Shown piece by piece: positions 1-10,142 of a DNA stretch of 64,000 nucleotides. How positions within the stretch are numbered: position 1 is the first letter of the stretch; each line of letters begins with the position of its first letter. This stretch comes from Haloquadratum walsbyi J07HQW1. GTDB lineage: Archaea > Halobacteriota > Halobacteria > Halobacteriales > Haloferacaceae. Both the position numbers and the translations under genes were made by a program. Below the pieces are notes generated by a model. It saw only the letters and a program-made list of their open reading frames with translations. It did not search any database and was not told the DNA's origin. Where the stretch lies: NCBI GenBank assembly GCA_000415965.1, contig KE356560.1:2251750-2315749 (forward strand). Reading direction: 5' to 3'.

Positions 1-430
1 TAACGTCATTTGAGGATTGTCCGAAGTTGACATCATCATTCGGATGGACAACACGTTCACCGATTGATTTATGAAGAATCTCAGCGGCACGGTTCGCAAT
101 GACCTCATTCGCGTTCATATTAGAGGAGGTCCCCGAGCCGGTTTGGAAGATATCGACAGGAAACTGATCATCAAGTTTCCCAGCAATGACCTCGTCTGCT
201 GCTGCGACAATCGCGTCGGCAGTGTCGGTATCAATCAGGTCGAGATCGCGATTTGTTTGTGCTGCTGCTTTCTTGACGATCCCGAGTGCACGAATGAACC
301 GTCGACCAAATGTAATCCCCGAGACGGGGAAGTTCTCGATTGCCCGTTGTGTCTGTGCACCCCAGTAAGCGTCCGCTGGAACTTGTATTTCTCCAAGACT
401 GTCGCGTTCAATTCGATAATCATCTGCCAT
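1..430 (-). CDS. fumC: Class II fumarate hydratase, N-terminal 143 residues (partial)
   Basis: The gene runs off the left edge of the window, so only the N-terminal third is present. Translation from the ATG at 430 opens with the class II fumarase start ([18 protein letters not shown]). It carries GSGTSSNMN at residues 98-106, HPNDDVN at 129-135 and SSND at 139-142, which line the substrate pocket of the fumarase/aspartase superfamily. The diagnostic GSSxMPxKxN loop lies outside the window. Class II fumarase interconverts fumarate and malate in the TCA cycle. Fumarase is favoured over aspartase because the N-terminal region reads as fumarase-type, but the missing C-terminus would settle it. 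The BolA-family gene lies upstream on the same strand, separated by a 357-base spacer. Confidence 0.9.
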   Translation of the reverse strand, partial: MADDYRIERDSLGEIQVPADAYWGAQTQRAIENFPVSGITFGRRFIRALGIVKKAAAQTNRDLDLIDTDTADAIVAAADEVIAGKLDDQFPVDIFQTGSGTSSNMNANEVIANRAAEILHKSIGERVVHPNDDVNFGQSSNDV

Positions 431-787
431 CGGTCGCTTCGAGGGAAGCCGAACGCGTAAAACCCATTGATATTCAGACTATCATGAACGAACCGCCTCG
501 AAGTCGTCCCCAAAGCCGGATTTAATCCCGAGACATTTGTTTTGCTCTCCCAGTAGACTTCACGGACAATGTGAGCATCTCAGATCTTATCAGCACGAAC
601 TCTATAATAGTCGGTTACACTCTAAGCAGTGTTTGTCTGTGAAACCGCAACCACACTCATCAAAGCCGGACCGCCAGTTTCCGTGTTCCACTGCGGTTCG
701 GTTCGTTTGAGCCACCGAGGCTCACGGTGTGAGAAGCTGACATCGCAAAATAACATGAATCCGATAGGTCACTGTACCTGCGGGAGT
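431..787. other. Spacer between fumC and the BolA gene
   Basis: No reading frame here resembles a known protein on either strand, and no RNA gene or obvious repeat is visible. It presumably holds the fumC promoter on the minus strand, but I cannot pick out a convincing BRE/TATA pair. Confidence 0.4.
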
Positions 788-1057
788 TCACTCGACGGAT
801 GCCGTTTGATTATATTCCTCTGGCGTATATGTTTTCATCTCAAGTGCATGAATCTCAGTTGTCATTGCATCACCGAGAGCGTCATAGACGAGTTCGTGTT
901 GTTCGACAAGCGATTTATTCTCAAATACGGGTGATACGACAACTGCCGCAAAGTGTGAGTCCTCGTGGTTTTCATCCGGGGTCCGCGGTAATGAGACGGT
1001 TGCTGTTGCATCTGGAATCTCCGATTCAATCTGCGCCTCAACCTCACTTGAATCCAT
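788..1057 (-). CDS. BolA family protein
   Basis: An 89-residue protein from the ATG at 1057; an upstream ATG at 1093 adds 12 residues that are not BolA-like, so the shorter start is preferred. The sequence has the BolA core: an N-terminal helix (MDSSEVEAQIES), a beta strand around HFAAVVVSPVF, the SLVEQHELVYDALG helix and the closing MTTEIHALEMKTY strand. BolA proteins pair with monothiol glutaredoxins in iron-sulfur handling in bacteria and eukaryotes. In haloarchaea the partner is not established. It sits upstream of fumC on the same strand, but a 357-base gap argues for separate transcription. Confidence 0.85.
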   Translation of the reverse strand: MDSSEVEAQIESEIPDATATVSLPRTPDENHEDSHFAAVVVSPVFENKSLVEQHELVYDALGDAMTTEIHALEMKTYTPEEYNQTASVE

Positions 1058-1102
1058 GTCTATATCATTACAATCCTCGTGAATAAATACCACTCTTGCG
1101 GA

Positions 1103-1160
1103 TGTGAACCTGCCTCGGGGTCACATCAACATCCACAGCAACATCAAAGCCCTGAGGCAG
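1103..1160. repeat. CCTCGGGG hairpin repeat, copy 1
   Basis: Imperfect palindrome with a CCTCGGGG left arm and a slightly diverged CCCTGAGG right arm. The loop is made of CACATCAACATC-type units. It matches six other copies in this window (near 17.5, 17.8, 34.1, 43.9, 44.3 and 51.1 kb). A likely terminal or subterminal hairpin of a lost IS200/IS605-type element. No transposase remains beside this copy. The rest of the 1058-1416 spacer shows nothing recognisable. Confidence 0.7.
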
Positions 1161-1416
1161 TCGTCTTGACAATCTGTACAACACTTGATGTTTCCGTGAC
1201 GATTCAGCAGCTATCTATGATCATAACTCAGCGAACACAACTCAACTGATATGTCTTTGTCTCTGTCACAGTCCCGCATAGGCTGCAATGACAGTCATTG
1301 ACAATGTGACCAGTATCTATACGCGAACCACACTGAATTCAACTGGAACACCTGTGTGCGCGTTCCGCTGCAACTTCGGAGACAGAAATCAAATTCCCAA
1401 CAACTGATAACCTCAA

Positions 1417-1770
1417 CTATCTATACCCGAGAAGCATTCCGACCACAATTGCGGCAGTCATCACACCAATGCCAAAGCCGCTGATACGAGCCATTGCCCG
1501 GCGTGAGTCAGCCTCATTCCAGTCAGTCGAAGTCTCAAGATGCGCTTGCATTGCTTTCATTCCTGGACCAGCGATAATCGATGCTGACCACCCAAGTGTG
1601 CCAAATCCAAGCGCGAGCGTCCCAGCAAGAAAAGCGGTATCAGCGGCTGTCGGAATCCCGATGATAGATGCACTCACAGAGACACAGACAGCACCGAGAA
1701 TACAACCAACTAACAGTGCGCCTCCAACAATTCGACTTTGAGTAGTAATTAACGGATGTCCCGAGACCAT
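1417..1770 (-). CDS. Haloarchaeal conserved membrane protein (unknown function)
   Basis: 117 residues from the ATG at 1770. Longer in-frame starts exist up to 1941 but add low-quality sequence. Three to four hydrophobic segments are visible: residues ~15-37, ~42-66 and the C-terminal ~97-115. A soluble stretch (STDWNEADSRRAMARISG) lies between the last two. I do not recognise a named family. The pattern of a Gly/Ala-rich membrane protein with the conserved EADSRRAMARI patch looks like a small haloarchaeal orthologous group. It is downstream of the dipeptide transporter operon but separated by a 234-base gap, so co-transcription is not implied. Confidence 0.7.
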   Translation of the reverse strand: MVSGHPLITTQSRIVGGALLVGCILGAVCVSVSASIIGIPTAADTAFLAGTLALGFGTLGWSASIIAGPGMKAMQAHLETSTDWNEADSRRAMARISGFGIGVMTAAIVVGMLLGYR

Positions 1771-1968
1771 TGTGTTAATCTGAGCACATATAGATAATAC
1801 GAGGGGTATATTGCACGCAGCGACATTCAGGTGTGCGATTGAGTCTGTGGATTCTTCACTCTGATCTGCAGTTTTGATTGTGTCTGATATGATCGTATCG
1901 TGTCGTTCATATGTATATCTGTATTTATCGTAGCATTTCAAACAGCAGAATCGCCGGTGTTCAAATCA

Positions 1969-1998
1969 CGATTACAATTACAATTACAATTACAATCA
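1969..1998. repeat. ATTACA hexanucleotide microsatellite
   Basis: About four and a half copies of an attaca unit directly downstream of the permease stop codon at 2005 (minus strand). It lies in non-coding DNA, so it may be a replication-slippage product. It could also affect transcript 3' structure, since the minus strand reads T-rich (TTGTAA units). Confidence 0.8.
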
Positions 1999-2004
1999 GA
2001 ATCA

Positions 2005-2943
2005 TCAATCGATTGCTTCGCGCATTCGTGGGTCAAGTGCATCGCGCATTCCATCGCCGAGTAAATTAAATCCAAGCACAGTGACAGCGAGGAATAATCC
2101 CGGGAAGAAAGACATCCACCACTTTCCTGTGAGTAACCCATTTTCGACTCCCCGAGAGAGCATTAGTCCCCATGAAGGGGCACCTGCCTGTGCACCAAAC
2201 CCGAGAAACGAAAGCGCAGCAAGATCAATGATCGCAAGTCCAAAATTCAGGGTCGACTGGACAGTGATTGGTGCAATACAGTTCGGGAGGACATGTCGGA
2301 TGAGGACCCGAGGATCACGCGCACCAAGTGCGACCGTTGCATCAACGTATTCATCCTCGAGTACTTTGAGTGCCGCGCCGCGAACAACGCGTGCGAATCG
2401 TGGCGTATACACGAGTGTGAGTGCAAGAACAGCCTTCCAGAGACCAGCACCAAAAATGGCAACGAGCGCAAGCGCAAGAAGCAATGATGGAAATGCAAGA
2501 AGCATGTCCATTGTACGCATGATGATATTATCGGTAACGTCACCGTAGTATGCGGCGATGATTCCCAGTCCAACGCCTAAGACTGTCGAGGCACCAACCG
2601 CAATAGTGCCGAATTTCAATGCTAACCATGATCCATATAACGTCCGTTTAAATATGTCTCGGGCAGCGACGTCGGTTCCGAAAAGATACTGATTCCATGC
2701 AGCTGGACCGACCCATCCGGGTGGATGTCGATCAGGGATCGAAGTTCCAAGACGGGAGCCAGTTAAGATACTCAAATCAAGTGTTACCCGTGCAATGATG
2801 GCGATCATAAAGACACCAAGAATGATACTCAATCCAACAATCGCAAGTCGGTTTGACAAGAGGCTTGAAATAAACGGTGACGCTAATAATCGCTCGATGA
2901 AATTTCGTGTGTCAGCGTCTGATGAATGTGTATCAGTTGCCAT
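2005..2943 (-). CDS. dppC: Dipeptide/oligopeptide ABC transporter permease (DppC type)
   Basis: 312 residues, the usual length for DppC/OppC. An N-terminal cytoplasmic stretch is followed by a first membrane helix (residues ~35-55), a large extracellular segment with the GTDVAARDIFKR motif typical of DppC, and then the transport domain. The EAA loop that contacts the ATPase is visible as EYVDATVALGARDP near residues 197-210, and the family's GLMLSRG segment lies near residue 260. It is the last gene of a minus-strand operon (ATPase, binding protein, DppB, DppC) and lies 165 bases downstream of DppB. Specificity for peptides rather than nickel or glycosides is inferred from family likeness only. 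Confidence 0.93.
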   Translation of the reverse strand: MATDTHSSDADTRNFIERLLASPFISSLLSNRLAIVGLSIILGVFMIAIIARVTLDLSILTGSRLGTSIPDRHPPGWVGPAAWNQYLFGTDVAARDIFKRTLYGSWLALKFGTIAVGASTVLGVGLGIIAAYYGDVTDNIIMRTMDMLLAFPSLLLALALVAIFGAGLWKAVLALTLVYTPRFARVVRGAALKVLEDEYVDATVALGARDPRVLIRHVLPNCIAPITVQSTLNFGLAIIDLAALSFLGFGAQAGAPSWGLMLSRGVENGLLTGKWWMSFFPGLFLAVTVLGFNLLGDGMRDALDPRMREAID

Positions 2944-3108
2944 AGATGGATTGTGATTGGTGGTGTATTCGTCTGTAGGACTGTATAGATGAACGCAACG
3001 GCGACTGGACAGTCAGTGGTAGTGGTAGTGTCGTATCCATCGCCACAGGCGAGGTATCATGTGTGTTTGGAGTCCTGGAGTATCGACACCGATATAATAC
3101 TGAGCGGA

Positions 3109-4152
3109 TCATTGGTCAATTCGTGGATCAAGATAGCTGTATGTGATATCAACGCCAAAGTTGACAAATGTAAAAAGTAATGCAAAGGTGAGTACTGTCC
3201 CTTGGACGAGTGGATAATCAGAAGCCCCAATTGCACTGACAAGCATTGTTCCGATGCCACCAATCCCGAAGACAGTCTCGGTGAGGACTGCACCGCCTAA
3301 TAATGTCCCGAATTGAATGCCAATCACCGTAACAACCGGAATAAGCGCATTTTGAAATCCGTGTTTGAGGATCGTTATTTTCGCGCCCTGTCCTTTTGCC
3401 CGAGCTGTCCGCATATAGTCCTGTCTGACGACTTCGAGCATTGATGAGCGCATCATCCGGGATAACAACGCCATCTGATAGATTCCAAGGACAAGCACCG
3501 GTAATAACAGGTGTCTTGTCGCTGAGACAAATGCATCAAATTCACCAAGTAATAATGTATCTATTGTGACCATTCCGGTGAGTGGCAGTTGCGTTCCGAA
3601 CAATGTCCAGTGCTCTGGGAGAAAAATGGTTGAACCGATACGCCCGCTTGTCGGGAGGATACCCAAAAAAGTCGCAAACAACAGAATAAGAAGTGGTCCA
3701 GACCAAAAAATCGGAACGGAGATGCCGGTAAGTGCACCTACGCGGGTGAGATGGTCTGTGAGTGAGTCCTGTTTTACAGCTGATATGACGCCAAGTGGGA
3801 CGCCCAGCAGAATCCCAGTTATTTGTCCATAAATCGCCAGTTCAAGCGTAACGGGAAGCCGACTAGCAAGAACAGCCTGAACTGGTTCCCCCTGTGCAAT
3901 CTTGTACGATTGACCAAAATCAAATGTTGCTGCATCAACTAAAAAGCGTACATACTGCACCCAGAGTGGGTCATTGAGTCCGAGTTCACTCCGAACCCGT
4001 GCAACCTGCTGTGCGGAGGCACGCTGACCGACAATAATTCGTGCTGGATCACCAGGAGCAAGTTGGAGAATCGAAAACACGAGCGTTGCAACACCAAACA
4101 AAACTGGCACAAGTAACAGAATACGTCGAAAGAGGAATCGTTTTGATACCAT
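3109..4152 (-). CDS. dppB: Dipeptide/oligopeptide ABC transporter permease (DppB type)
   Basis: 347 residues. It has the DppB architecture: N-terminal helix (RRILLLVPVLFGVATLVF), the conserved LAPGDPARIIVG segment, the FDFGQS motif near residue 80, and the permease domain with the EAA loop DYMRTARAKGQ near residues 240-250. This is followed by LIPVVTVIGIQFGTLLGG. It forms the transmembrane channel together with DppC. The gene starts 138 bases after the end of the binding-protein gene on the same strand, consistent with one transcript. Confidence 0.93.
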   Translation of the reverse strand: MVSKRFLFRRILLLVPVLFGVATLVFSILQLAPGDPARIIVGQRASAQQVARVRSELGLNDPLWVQYVRFLVDAATFDFGQSYKIAQGEPVQAVLASRLPVTLELAIYGQITGILLGVPLGVISAVKQDSLTDHLTRVGALTGISVPIFWSGPLLILLFATFLGILPTSGRIGSTIFLPEHWTLFGTQLPLTGMVTIDTLLLGEFDAFVSATRHLLLPVLVLGIYQMALLSRMMRSSMLEVVRQDYMRTARAKGQGAKITILKHGFQNALIPVVTVIGIQFGTLLGGAVLTETVFGIGGIGTMLVSAIGASDYPLVQGTVLTFALLFTFVNFGVDITYSYLDPRIDQ

Positions 4153-4290
4153 ATGAGTGTAATTTGATAGATGGGTAGGTTCACCCGAAATCTAATTGGA
4201 CAGTTTGGACGTATGATGTCGGGTCACACAGTATGATATTTGTCATGGAGCGTTATAACTGTCATAATTGCAGCGATAGCCTGTGATAGG

Positions 4291-6006
4291 TTATTGCAAC
4301 TCGACTGTATTGAGGAAAGGTCCACCGACAGATGTGACGGTGTAACTATCAGAGACAACGGCCTCGTTGACACCGCGAAGTGTCTGTGCATAATCAATGA
4401 ATACCCATGGTGCTTCCTCATGTGCAATCCGATTTGCTTCGACATACAGTTCCTCACGTGTCGCATCATCGTAGCTTCGCTGTGCCTCACGCACAAGTGA
4501 CATATATTCAGAATGTGCCCATCCGGCAACATTCAGTGCACTGTATCTTTCAGTGTCAAAGCTGACCCAGTTTTGTTCGTCCGGTACAGCGTCGAGAGGG
4601 ACTTTCGGATCAAGCAGCACATACATGAAATTATCAGGATCCGCATTATCGGTGTACCATCCAAGGAAACAGGCGTCATGTCGCCCCTGATCCGTGTAGC
4701 TGAGATATGATGAGAACGTTGAGAACTGATTAATTTCGACGGTAAGCCCAATTTCTTCGAGATCCGAGCGGACTTGGTTTGCTGTTTCGACCGGACTTGG
4801 ATTGTACCCACGCGGATTTGAGAATGTGGCAAGCTCAAACTCAAATCCGTCACCGTAGCCAGCCTCTTGAAGCAGACGACGGGCTTCATCCTTATCGGTT
4901 GGATATGCTTCGAGGTCCTCATTATGTCCAAGAACGTCCGGTGGGAGCGGCTGATCAGCTGTCGTTGCGAATCCCTGATAGATGCTGTCAACGATGGCCT
5001 GAGTATTAACAGCGTATGAAATAGCTCGACGAACCTGTCGATTGCGGAACTCCTCACGACGGGATTGATTCATTGCCATATAGCCGACGTTGATTCCATT
5101 CTTCGAGGCAAGACGTGCGGACCCAGCGCTTTCGAGTTGCTGGGAGGATTGTGAATCAAGATTATCAGTAATGTGTGAGTTTCCATTAATCACATCCTGT
5201 ACCCGTGTTGAGTTCTGACCAATCGTCTTAAATACGACCTGCTCGACATTCGGTCCGTTCCCCCAGTAATCGGCGTTAGCCGAGAGAAGTACCCGTTGGT
5301 TACTATTATCAAGTTCCGAAAATTCGAAGGCGCCAGTTCCTTGTGGCTCTGTCCCAAGCTGTACCTGATTATCAAGTGACTCGATTTGTGCCTTCGAGAG
5401 AATCGCAGCTGCAAACATCGCGAGATTACGCAAAAATGGTGCATACTGCTGTTTGAGCTCAATCGTTACCTCATACTCCCCAGTGGCTTCGATTGTATCT
5501 ACCCAGTTGCCAAAGGTAAAGGGTCCATATCCTGACCGATTTTCATCGCCAAGATAATGTTCATATTCGCTATCAGTGAACCGGCGAATTGTCGCGCGAA
5601 CATCAGCTGCGGTGAATGATTCGCCATTGTGGAATGTTACATCCTCGCGGAGTGTGAGTGTCGCTGTTGTTCCCTCAAGTGAGTACTCTGTTGCAAGCCC
5701 ATCCCGGAGTTGTCCACCGCTCCCAGGAGTGAATCCGACGAGCTGATCGTAGATCTGATTCGAAACTTTAGCGACCTCACCGCTCGTCGTTTGCTGTGGG
5801 TCGTAATTTTGTGGATGATCACCACGGGCATACACAAGCGTTCCACTCAGGTCGGAGTCACCTCCGCTATCACTCGATGCGTCCGTCTCTGCTGTCTCAT
5901 CGCTTGCGCTTTCGTTATCCCCTCCTGAACACCCTGCAAGGGTTGCTGCTGCTGCGGCACTTCCAGCGGTCGTAAGAAAGGTTCGCCGATCTATATTAGA
6001 GGACAT
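4291..6006 (-). CDS. dppA: Peptide ABC transporter substrate-binding lipoprotein (SBP family 5)
   Basis: 571 residues from the ATG at 6006. The ATG 18 bases upstream is less likely because MSSNIDRRTFL places the twin-arginine motif (DRRTFL) correctly. The signal ends in LAGC, a lipobox, so the protein is exported by Tat and lipid-anchored. A Ser/Asp/Glu-rich linker (residues ~25-50) precedes the mature domain. The family 5 pattern is seen in YDQLVGFTPGSG, the TVTFHNGE-type segment DVTFHNGESFTAADV and AVNTQAIVDSIYQG. It captures peptides or a similar ligand outside the cell for DppB/DppC. It lies between the fused ATPase gene (upstream) and dppB. Confidence 0.93.
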   Translation of the reverse strand: MSSNIDRRTFLTTAGSAAAAATLAGCSGGDNESASDETAETDASSDSGGDSDLSGTLVYARGDHPQNYDPQQTTSGEVAKVSNQIYDQLVGFTPGSGGQLRDGLATEYSLEGTTATLTLREDVTFHNGESFTAADVRATIRRFTDSEYEHYLGDENRSGYGPFTFGNWVDTIEATGEYEVTIELKQQYAPFLRNLAMFAAAILSKAQIESLDNQVQLGTEPQGTGAFEFSELDNSNQRVLLSANADYWGNGPNVEQVVFKTIGQNSTRVQDVINGNSHITDNLDSQSSQQLESAGSARLASKNGINVGYMAMNQSRREEFRNRQVRRAISYAVNTQAIVDSIYQGFATTADQPLPPDVLGHNEDLEAYPTDKDEARRLLQEAGYGDGFEFELATFSNPRGYNPSPVETANQVRSDLEEIGLTVEINQFSTFSSYLSYTDQGRHDACFLGWYTDNADPDNFMYVLLDPKVPLDAVPDEQNWVSFDTERYSALNVAGWAHSEYMSLVREAQRSYDDATREELYVEANRIAHEEAPWVFIDYAQTLRGVNEAVVSDSYTVTSVGGPFLNTVELQ

Positions 6007-6134
6007 AGGTATATTGATACACACCGAGAGAGTCTGTTAAATGTTGCGTTAATTACTCTTTTTGGAACACAGTGACATCATCACTGCGAATAGTTTTCAA
6101 TGGATAATATACGTCGCTTGTGGATTCAAAACTA

Positions 6135-8696
6135 TCAGTCTGTGTTTGACTGTCGAACGCCAGCATGCGTCGTCGTGTCAGTATCAGTGTCAATATCTGT
6201 ATCAGTATCTGCGTCTGCTATCTCAAGTGGCTCAGCATTCATGTTGTCATCGTATCGATGACAGGCGGTTAGATGCATATCTTTCGTAGTCGATGTATCG
6301 GATATCAACGAGACACTTTCTGTCGACGTTTCGAATGCTGGTGATTGCTGCTCACAGACGCTTGCGAAGCGCTCATGAAGCTGCGCTGTGGCTGTCTCAA
6401 AGTCACCGTTCACAACTGCTTTGAGCGCAGTATTCACCACGCGACGGTTCTCTCCGCTGAGTGAATTATCAATATATCGCTCAGAGAGGGTATCGATAAG
6501 GGCATCTGCATCTGTCACGCCCGTTTCTTCCTGAATTGCGTCGACATCGATGGCTGCATCGGACACACGTTCGCGTAATGTCATTATATCACGGTACGTT
6601 GATTGATCAATTTCAATATCATCGGGCGGAATAACCTCGGGACATCTCGTCCGGAAATGACACCCTGAAGGTGGGTCAATCGGGGATGGAACATCGCCAT
6701 CAAGAATTACACGGTCTGTTTGTGCTGTTGGGTCTGGAACAGGAATTGCAGACAGCAGTGCGCGGGTGTATGGATGCTGTGGCGTCGCAAAGAGTGTGTC
6801 TGTTGGTGCAATCTCAACAATTTCACCGAGATACATTACAGCGATACGGTCACAAATATGTCTGACAACACTGAGGTCATGTGCGATAAAGAGGAATGTA
6901 AGTCCAAATTCAGATTGTAGGTCTTTGAGTAGATTAAGTATCTGAGCTTGCACAGACACATCAAGCGCTGAGACGGGTTCATCACAGACGATGAAATCTG
7001 GGTCGACGGCAATCGCGCGGGCTATCCCAACGCGCTGTCGCTGTCCACCTGAAAGTTCATGTGGATATCGATCGCGCTGGTCTGGATCCAATCCAACAGC
7101 CTCCAGCAATTCCGTGACGCGTTGTCTGCGTGTGCTTTGAGTTGAAACATCAGTATCTGCAGGAAGATTGTGAATGCGCAGCGGTTCAGCGATAATCTGT
7201 TCGACTCTCATCCGTGGGTCAAGCGACGACATCGGATCCTGAAAGATCATCTGGAGGTCACGTCGTCGCTTGCGCAGGTCACTTTTCGACAGATCTGTGA
7301 GGTCATCGCCGGCAAAGACTACCCGACCATCTGTCGGTTCGAGTAATTGAAGAATGCTCTGTCCAGTCGTTGACTTTCCACAACCTGACTCACCGACTAA
7401 CCCGACTGTTTCTCCTTCATATACTGTTAAATCAACACCATCGACAGCTTTGACACGCTCAGCATCTAATCCAAGATATTCATCAAGGAGGCTCTCCGAT
7501 CGTGAAAAGTGCTTTTGAAGCCCTTCGACCTCAAGAATAGGCTCACTGGTTTGTGTTGTCGTCTCAGCCGTGAGATCTGTCTCTGTTCCATACGCATCTT
7601 CATTAAATTCATCAAGAATACACTTTGCGTGGTGGTCAATATCTGTGGGACCATGTTGACGAGATGCAATCTCGCCGGTACGACACGCTGGCTCTGCCCA
7701 TGGACACCGTGGGGCAAAATGACATCCCTCTGGCATATCGATGAGATCTGGGACATTCCCATCGATCGGCGTCAGGCGGTCACGATTTGCTGTGGGAATC
7801 GACTCGAGTAAGGCATACGTGTATGGATGTGATGGATTTGCAAAGATCTCCTCAACAGGACCTTCCTCGACAATCTCACCGGCGTACATCACAGCAACAC
7901 GATCACATGTCTCGGCAACGACCCCGAGGTCGTGTGTAATAAATAACACACCCATACCAAGGTCAGCCTGAAGTTCATTTATTAATTCAAGAATCTGTGC
8001 TTGGATTGTAACGTCAAGCGCCGTTGTTGGCTCATCTGCGATAAGGACATTCGGTTGACATGCAAGTGCAATTGCGATGAGGACCCGTTGTCGCATCCCA
8101 CCAGAAAACTCATGTGGATACTCATCAATTCGCGAGGCAGGCTCTGAGATACCTACCTGTGAGAGAACATCGATTGTACGCTCAACAACGGCATCGTCCG
8201 GGTTGGATCTGATGCGAGTGAGCATCTCACGAATCGCATTAATCCATGTGTCTTCTTTGCGATTACCGAATTGGTGTAACTGGAGAGACTCAGCCACCTG
8301 TTCGCCGACGGTCAGTGCCGGATTCAGTGAGGTCATTGGATCTTGGAAGATCATACTCATCTCCGCACCACGGACCGACCGAAGTGCCTCCTCTGGTGCT
8401 TCAGTCAGCAGAATCTGATCACCATTGATAAATGAGAGATCGGTATATTGACTTCGAAATGTCTCTGCGAGCGATGCAGATTGGAGTGTTACCTTTCCTC
8501 CAGTGACTTGACCGGGATCATCTATCAGCCCCATTGCTGAGAGAGCGGTAACACTTTTTCCACTACCAGATTCACCAACGAGTCCAACAGTCTCTCCAGC
8601 ATGAATATCAAGTGACACGCCATCAACTGCTTTGACCTGTCCACGCTCAGTGGAAAACTGCGTACGGAGTTCTGACAGTGAGAGAACCGGGGACAT
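6135..8696 (-). CDS. Fused dipeptide ABC transporter ATPase (DppD-DppF)
   Basis: 853 residues with two complete ABC cassettes in one chain. Cassette 1 has Walker A GESGSGKS (41-48), a Q-loop [11 protein letters not shown], the signature SGGMRQRV (198-205), Walker B LIADEP and the switch His in ITHDLG. Cassette 2 has Walker A GESGCGKS (435-442), signature SGGQRQRV (549-556) and Walker B IVCDEP. Each is followed by an oligopeptide-type cysteine-rich tail ([24 protein letters not shown]). The second tail is split by a ~120-residue mostly helical insert. The C-terminus ends in an Asp/Thr run coded by a GTATCA-type repeat. First gene of the operon; it powers DppB/DppC. Confidence 0.93.
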   Translation of the reverse strand: MSPVLSLSELRTQFSTERGQVKAVDGVSLDIHAGETVGLVGESGSGKSVTALSAMGLIDDPGQVTGGKVTLQSASLAETFRSQYTDLSFINGDQILLTEAPEEALRSVRGAEMSMIFQDPMTSLNPALTVGEQVAESLQLHQFGNRKEDTWINAIREMLTRIRSNPDDAVVERTIDVLSQVGISEPASRIDEYPHEFSGGMRQRVLIAIALACQPNVLIADEPTTALDVTIQAQILELINELQADLGMGVLFITHDLGVVAETCDRVAVMYAGEIVEEGPVEEIFANPSHPYTYALLESIPTANRDRLTPIDGNVPDLIDMPEGCHFAPRCPWAEPACRTGEIASRQHGPTDIDHHAKCILDEFNEDAYGTETDLTAETTTQTSEPILEVEGLQKHFSRSESLLDEYLGLDAERVKAVDGVDLTVYEGETVGLVGESGCGKSTTGQSILQLLEPTDGRVVFAGDDLTDLSKSDLRKRRRDLQMIFQDPMSSLDPRMRVEQIIAEPLRIHNLPADTDVSTQSTRRQRVTELLEAVGLDPDQRDRYPHELSGGQRQRVGIARAIAVDPDFIVCDEPVSALDVSVQAQILNLLKDLQSEFGLTFLFIAHDLSVVRHICDRIAVMYLGEIVEIAPTDTLFATPQHPYTRALLSAIPVPDPTAQTDRVILDGDVPSPIDPPSGCHFRTRCPEVIPPDDIEIDQSTYRDIMTLRERVSDAAIDVDAIQEETGVTDADALIDTLSERYIDNSLSGENRRVVNTALKAVVNGDFETATAQLHERFASVCEQQSPAFETSTESVSLISDTSTTKDMHLTACHRYDDNMNAEPLEIADADTDTDIDTDTDTTTHAGVRQSNTD

Positions 8697-8809
8697 ATCT
8701 TCATCGTCGTTGCTTCGACGGAAAATACCTTTTCACACCTGCGAGAGGGCAGATACGGAGACACGCGCTAAGCGAACGTTTATTCGCCTCCCGAAGTCGA
8801 AAGAAGAAT

Positions 8810-9439
8810 ATGGATGATAGACAAGCAGAGTCAGACTCACATATCAGGAACACAACGACAGGTGTGAGTGAAAACGCTGATCACCCAATGACCGGTCATA
8901 ATGATCGCTGGGAAACTATCATCGATGAAATGTCGGCTACAGCGACGGAGTATCGCAACGCAGGGTGGAAGACTCTTGAGTTACATCCAGGTGATATACT
9001 TCCGCTTCCATCAGAAAACGGGACTGATAGAACAGATCTCGACTCCTCAGAGAGCGCTGATCACACACCCACAGAGGAGAGTACAACTCAAGATACATCT
9101 GAATCCCATACGCGCGTCGGCTTGGATATCATTATTCCTGATAACGAGTTTACTCAACTTGCCGAGATAACAAGCGGCGAAACGTTTGATGAATATGAGT
9201 CGTTTCGGGCGGAGAAAGGAGACGTAGTATTTGTCGTTGCTGCAATCAAAGCATCGGCTAGTGATACTGTTGTATTTGTGCCACTGTATTATCAAGCGAG
9301 TGATGCAGAACGGATGACCCAGCGCGCAATAACACGCGGTGAAATCAAGTTATTTGTTCGACCTCTCAGCAATGATCGGCAGGTCGTGTTCTCACAGTCA
9401 CGTCCGGAGCTGTTGCTCCCGGCTGAGTTTGAAACGTAA
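8810..9439 (+). CDS. Conserved haloarchaeal protein, function unknown
   Basis: 209 residues from the ATG at 8810. An upstream in-frame ATG at 8678 lies inside the divergent ATPase gene and adds basic sequence unlike the rest. The N-terminus holds WETIIDEMSATATEYRNAGW followed by LELHPGDILPLP. An acidic Ser/Thr-rich linker (~residues 65-105) leads to a C-terminal domain with VGLDIIIPDNEF, VVFVVAAI and LYYQASDAERM, then RPLSNDRQVVF. This pattern recurs in haloarchaeal hypothetical proteins, but I know no assigned activity. No membrane segments. It is transcribed divergently from the peptide transporter operon with a 113-base gap. Confidence 0.72.
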   Translation: MDDRQAESDSHIRNTTTGVSENADHPMTGHNDRWETIIDEMSATATEYRNAGWKTLELHPGDILPLPSENGTDRTDLDSSESADHTPTEESTTQDTSESHTRVGLDIIIPDNEFTQLAEITSGETFDEYESFRAEKGDVVFVVAAIKASASDTVVFVPLYYQASDAERMTQRAITRGEIKLFVRPLSNDRQVVFSQSRPELLLPAEFET

Positions 9440-9503
9440 TATCAGACACCCATGAACAAGTCTTGAACGCACCCGGCGTTTCTCAACCATGATTGTGATC
9501 ACA

Positions 9504-9932
9504 CTAGTTATGTCTCTGATTAACTCGGCGCACTCGCATCGCTAATGCGACTCCCCCAATGACTGATCCACTCCCAACGCTTCCGTAGAGTGTCCACTGA
9601 CCAAGATTGAATGGTGTTGTTCGCATCGACTGGACCCGCCGCTGGTGATATTCGGCATATGTGACATTCTGACACGCAGCAACTGCTGTGTGATTCAGTG
9701 GCTGTCGCATCAGACCAATTCCGCCGTCAACAAGACGGGTATCACTCGCAAGTTCCCCACAGTTACGCTGGAGGTCCTCATACGCTGTCTGTGTCGCAGT
9801 TGCTATGTTTGCGTATGTGATACCCACAAGTACACTGATTCCAAACAGAACGATGAATAAAGAAATCACGATTGATTCCCGATGGGTGCTCGTCTCCGGA
9901 TCAATTTCTACTGTTGATTGATCATCGCTCAT
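9504..9932 (-). CDS. Two-helix membrane protein, function unknown
   Basis: 142 residues from the ATG at 9932; the upstream extension to 10007 looks non-coding. There is a hydrophobic helix at about residues 24-45 (VISLFIVLFGISVLVGITYA). An extracytoplasmic loop of about 60 residues has two Cys (NCGELA and ACQNVT), and a second helix near the C-terminus is followed by a basic tail (RVRRVNQRHN). The topology suggests a loop outside the cell, perhaps closed by one disulfide. I do not recognise a family. It is convergent with the preceding gene and divergent from mutY. Confidence 0.6.
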   Translation of the reverse strand: MSDDQSTVEIDPETSTHRESIVISLFIVLFGISVLVGITYANIATATQTAYEDLQRNCGELASDTRLVDGGIGLMRQPLNHTAVAACQNVTYAEYHQRRVQSMRTTPFNLGQWTLYGSVGSGSVIGGVALAMRVRRVNQRHN

Positions 9933-10142
9933 GGCATACTCTCTCGTGAATACATTGATATCTGCTATCTGTTGATCCCTGTTATCCCACCAATGAGACG
10001 AAAGCAAACAATTGTACTAATAGAAAGGGAAACGGCTGAGTAAAAGCACTGATATTCTTCTCTGCGCTCACGCAGAGAAATCTCCTGGTATGTTATCGCA
10101 TAATAGAACACAACGCACAAATTTATTCCGACTGAGTAACTG

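Noticed and set aside
6135..8696. Fusion of the two dipeptide ATPases as novel
   Set aside because: Fused DppD-DppF proteins are common in haloarchaea; the split C-terminal tail is also seen in the group.
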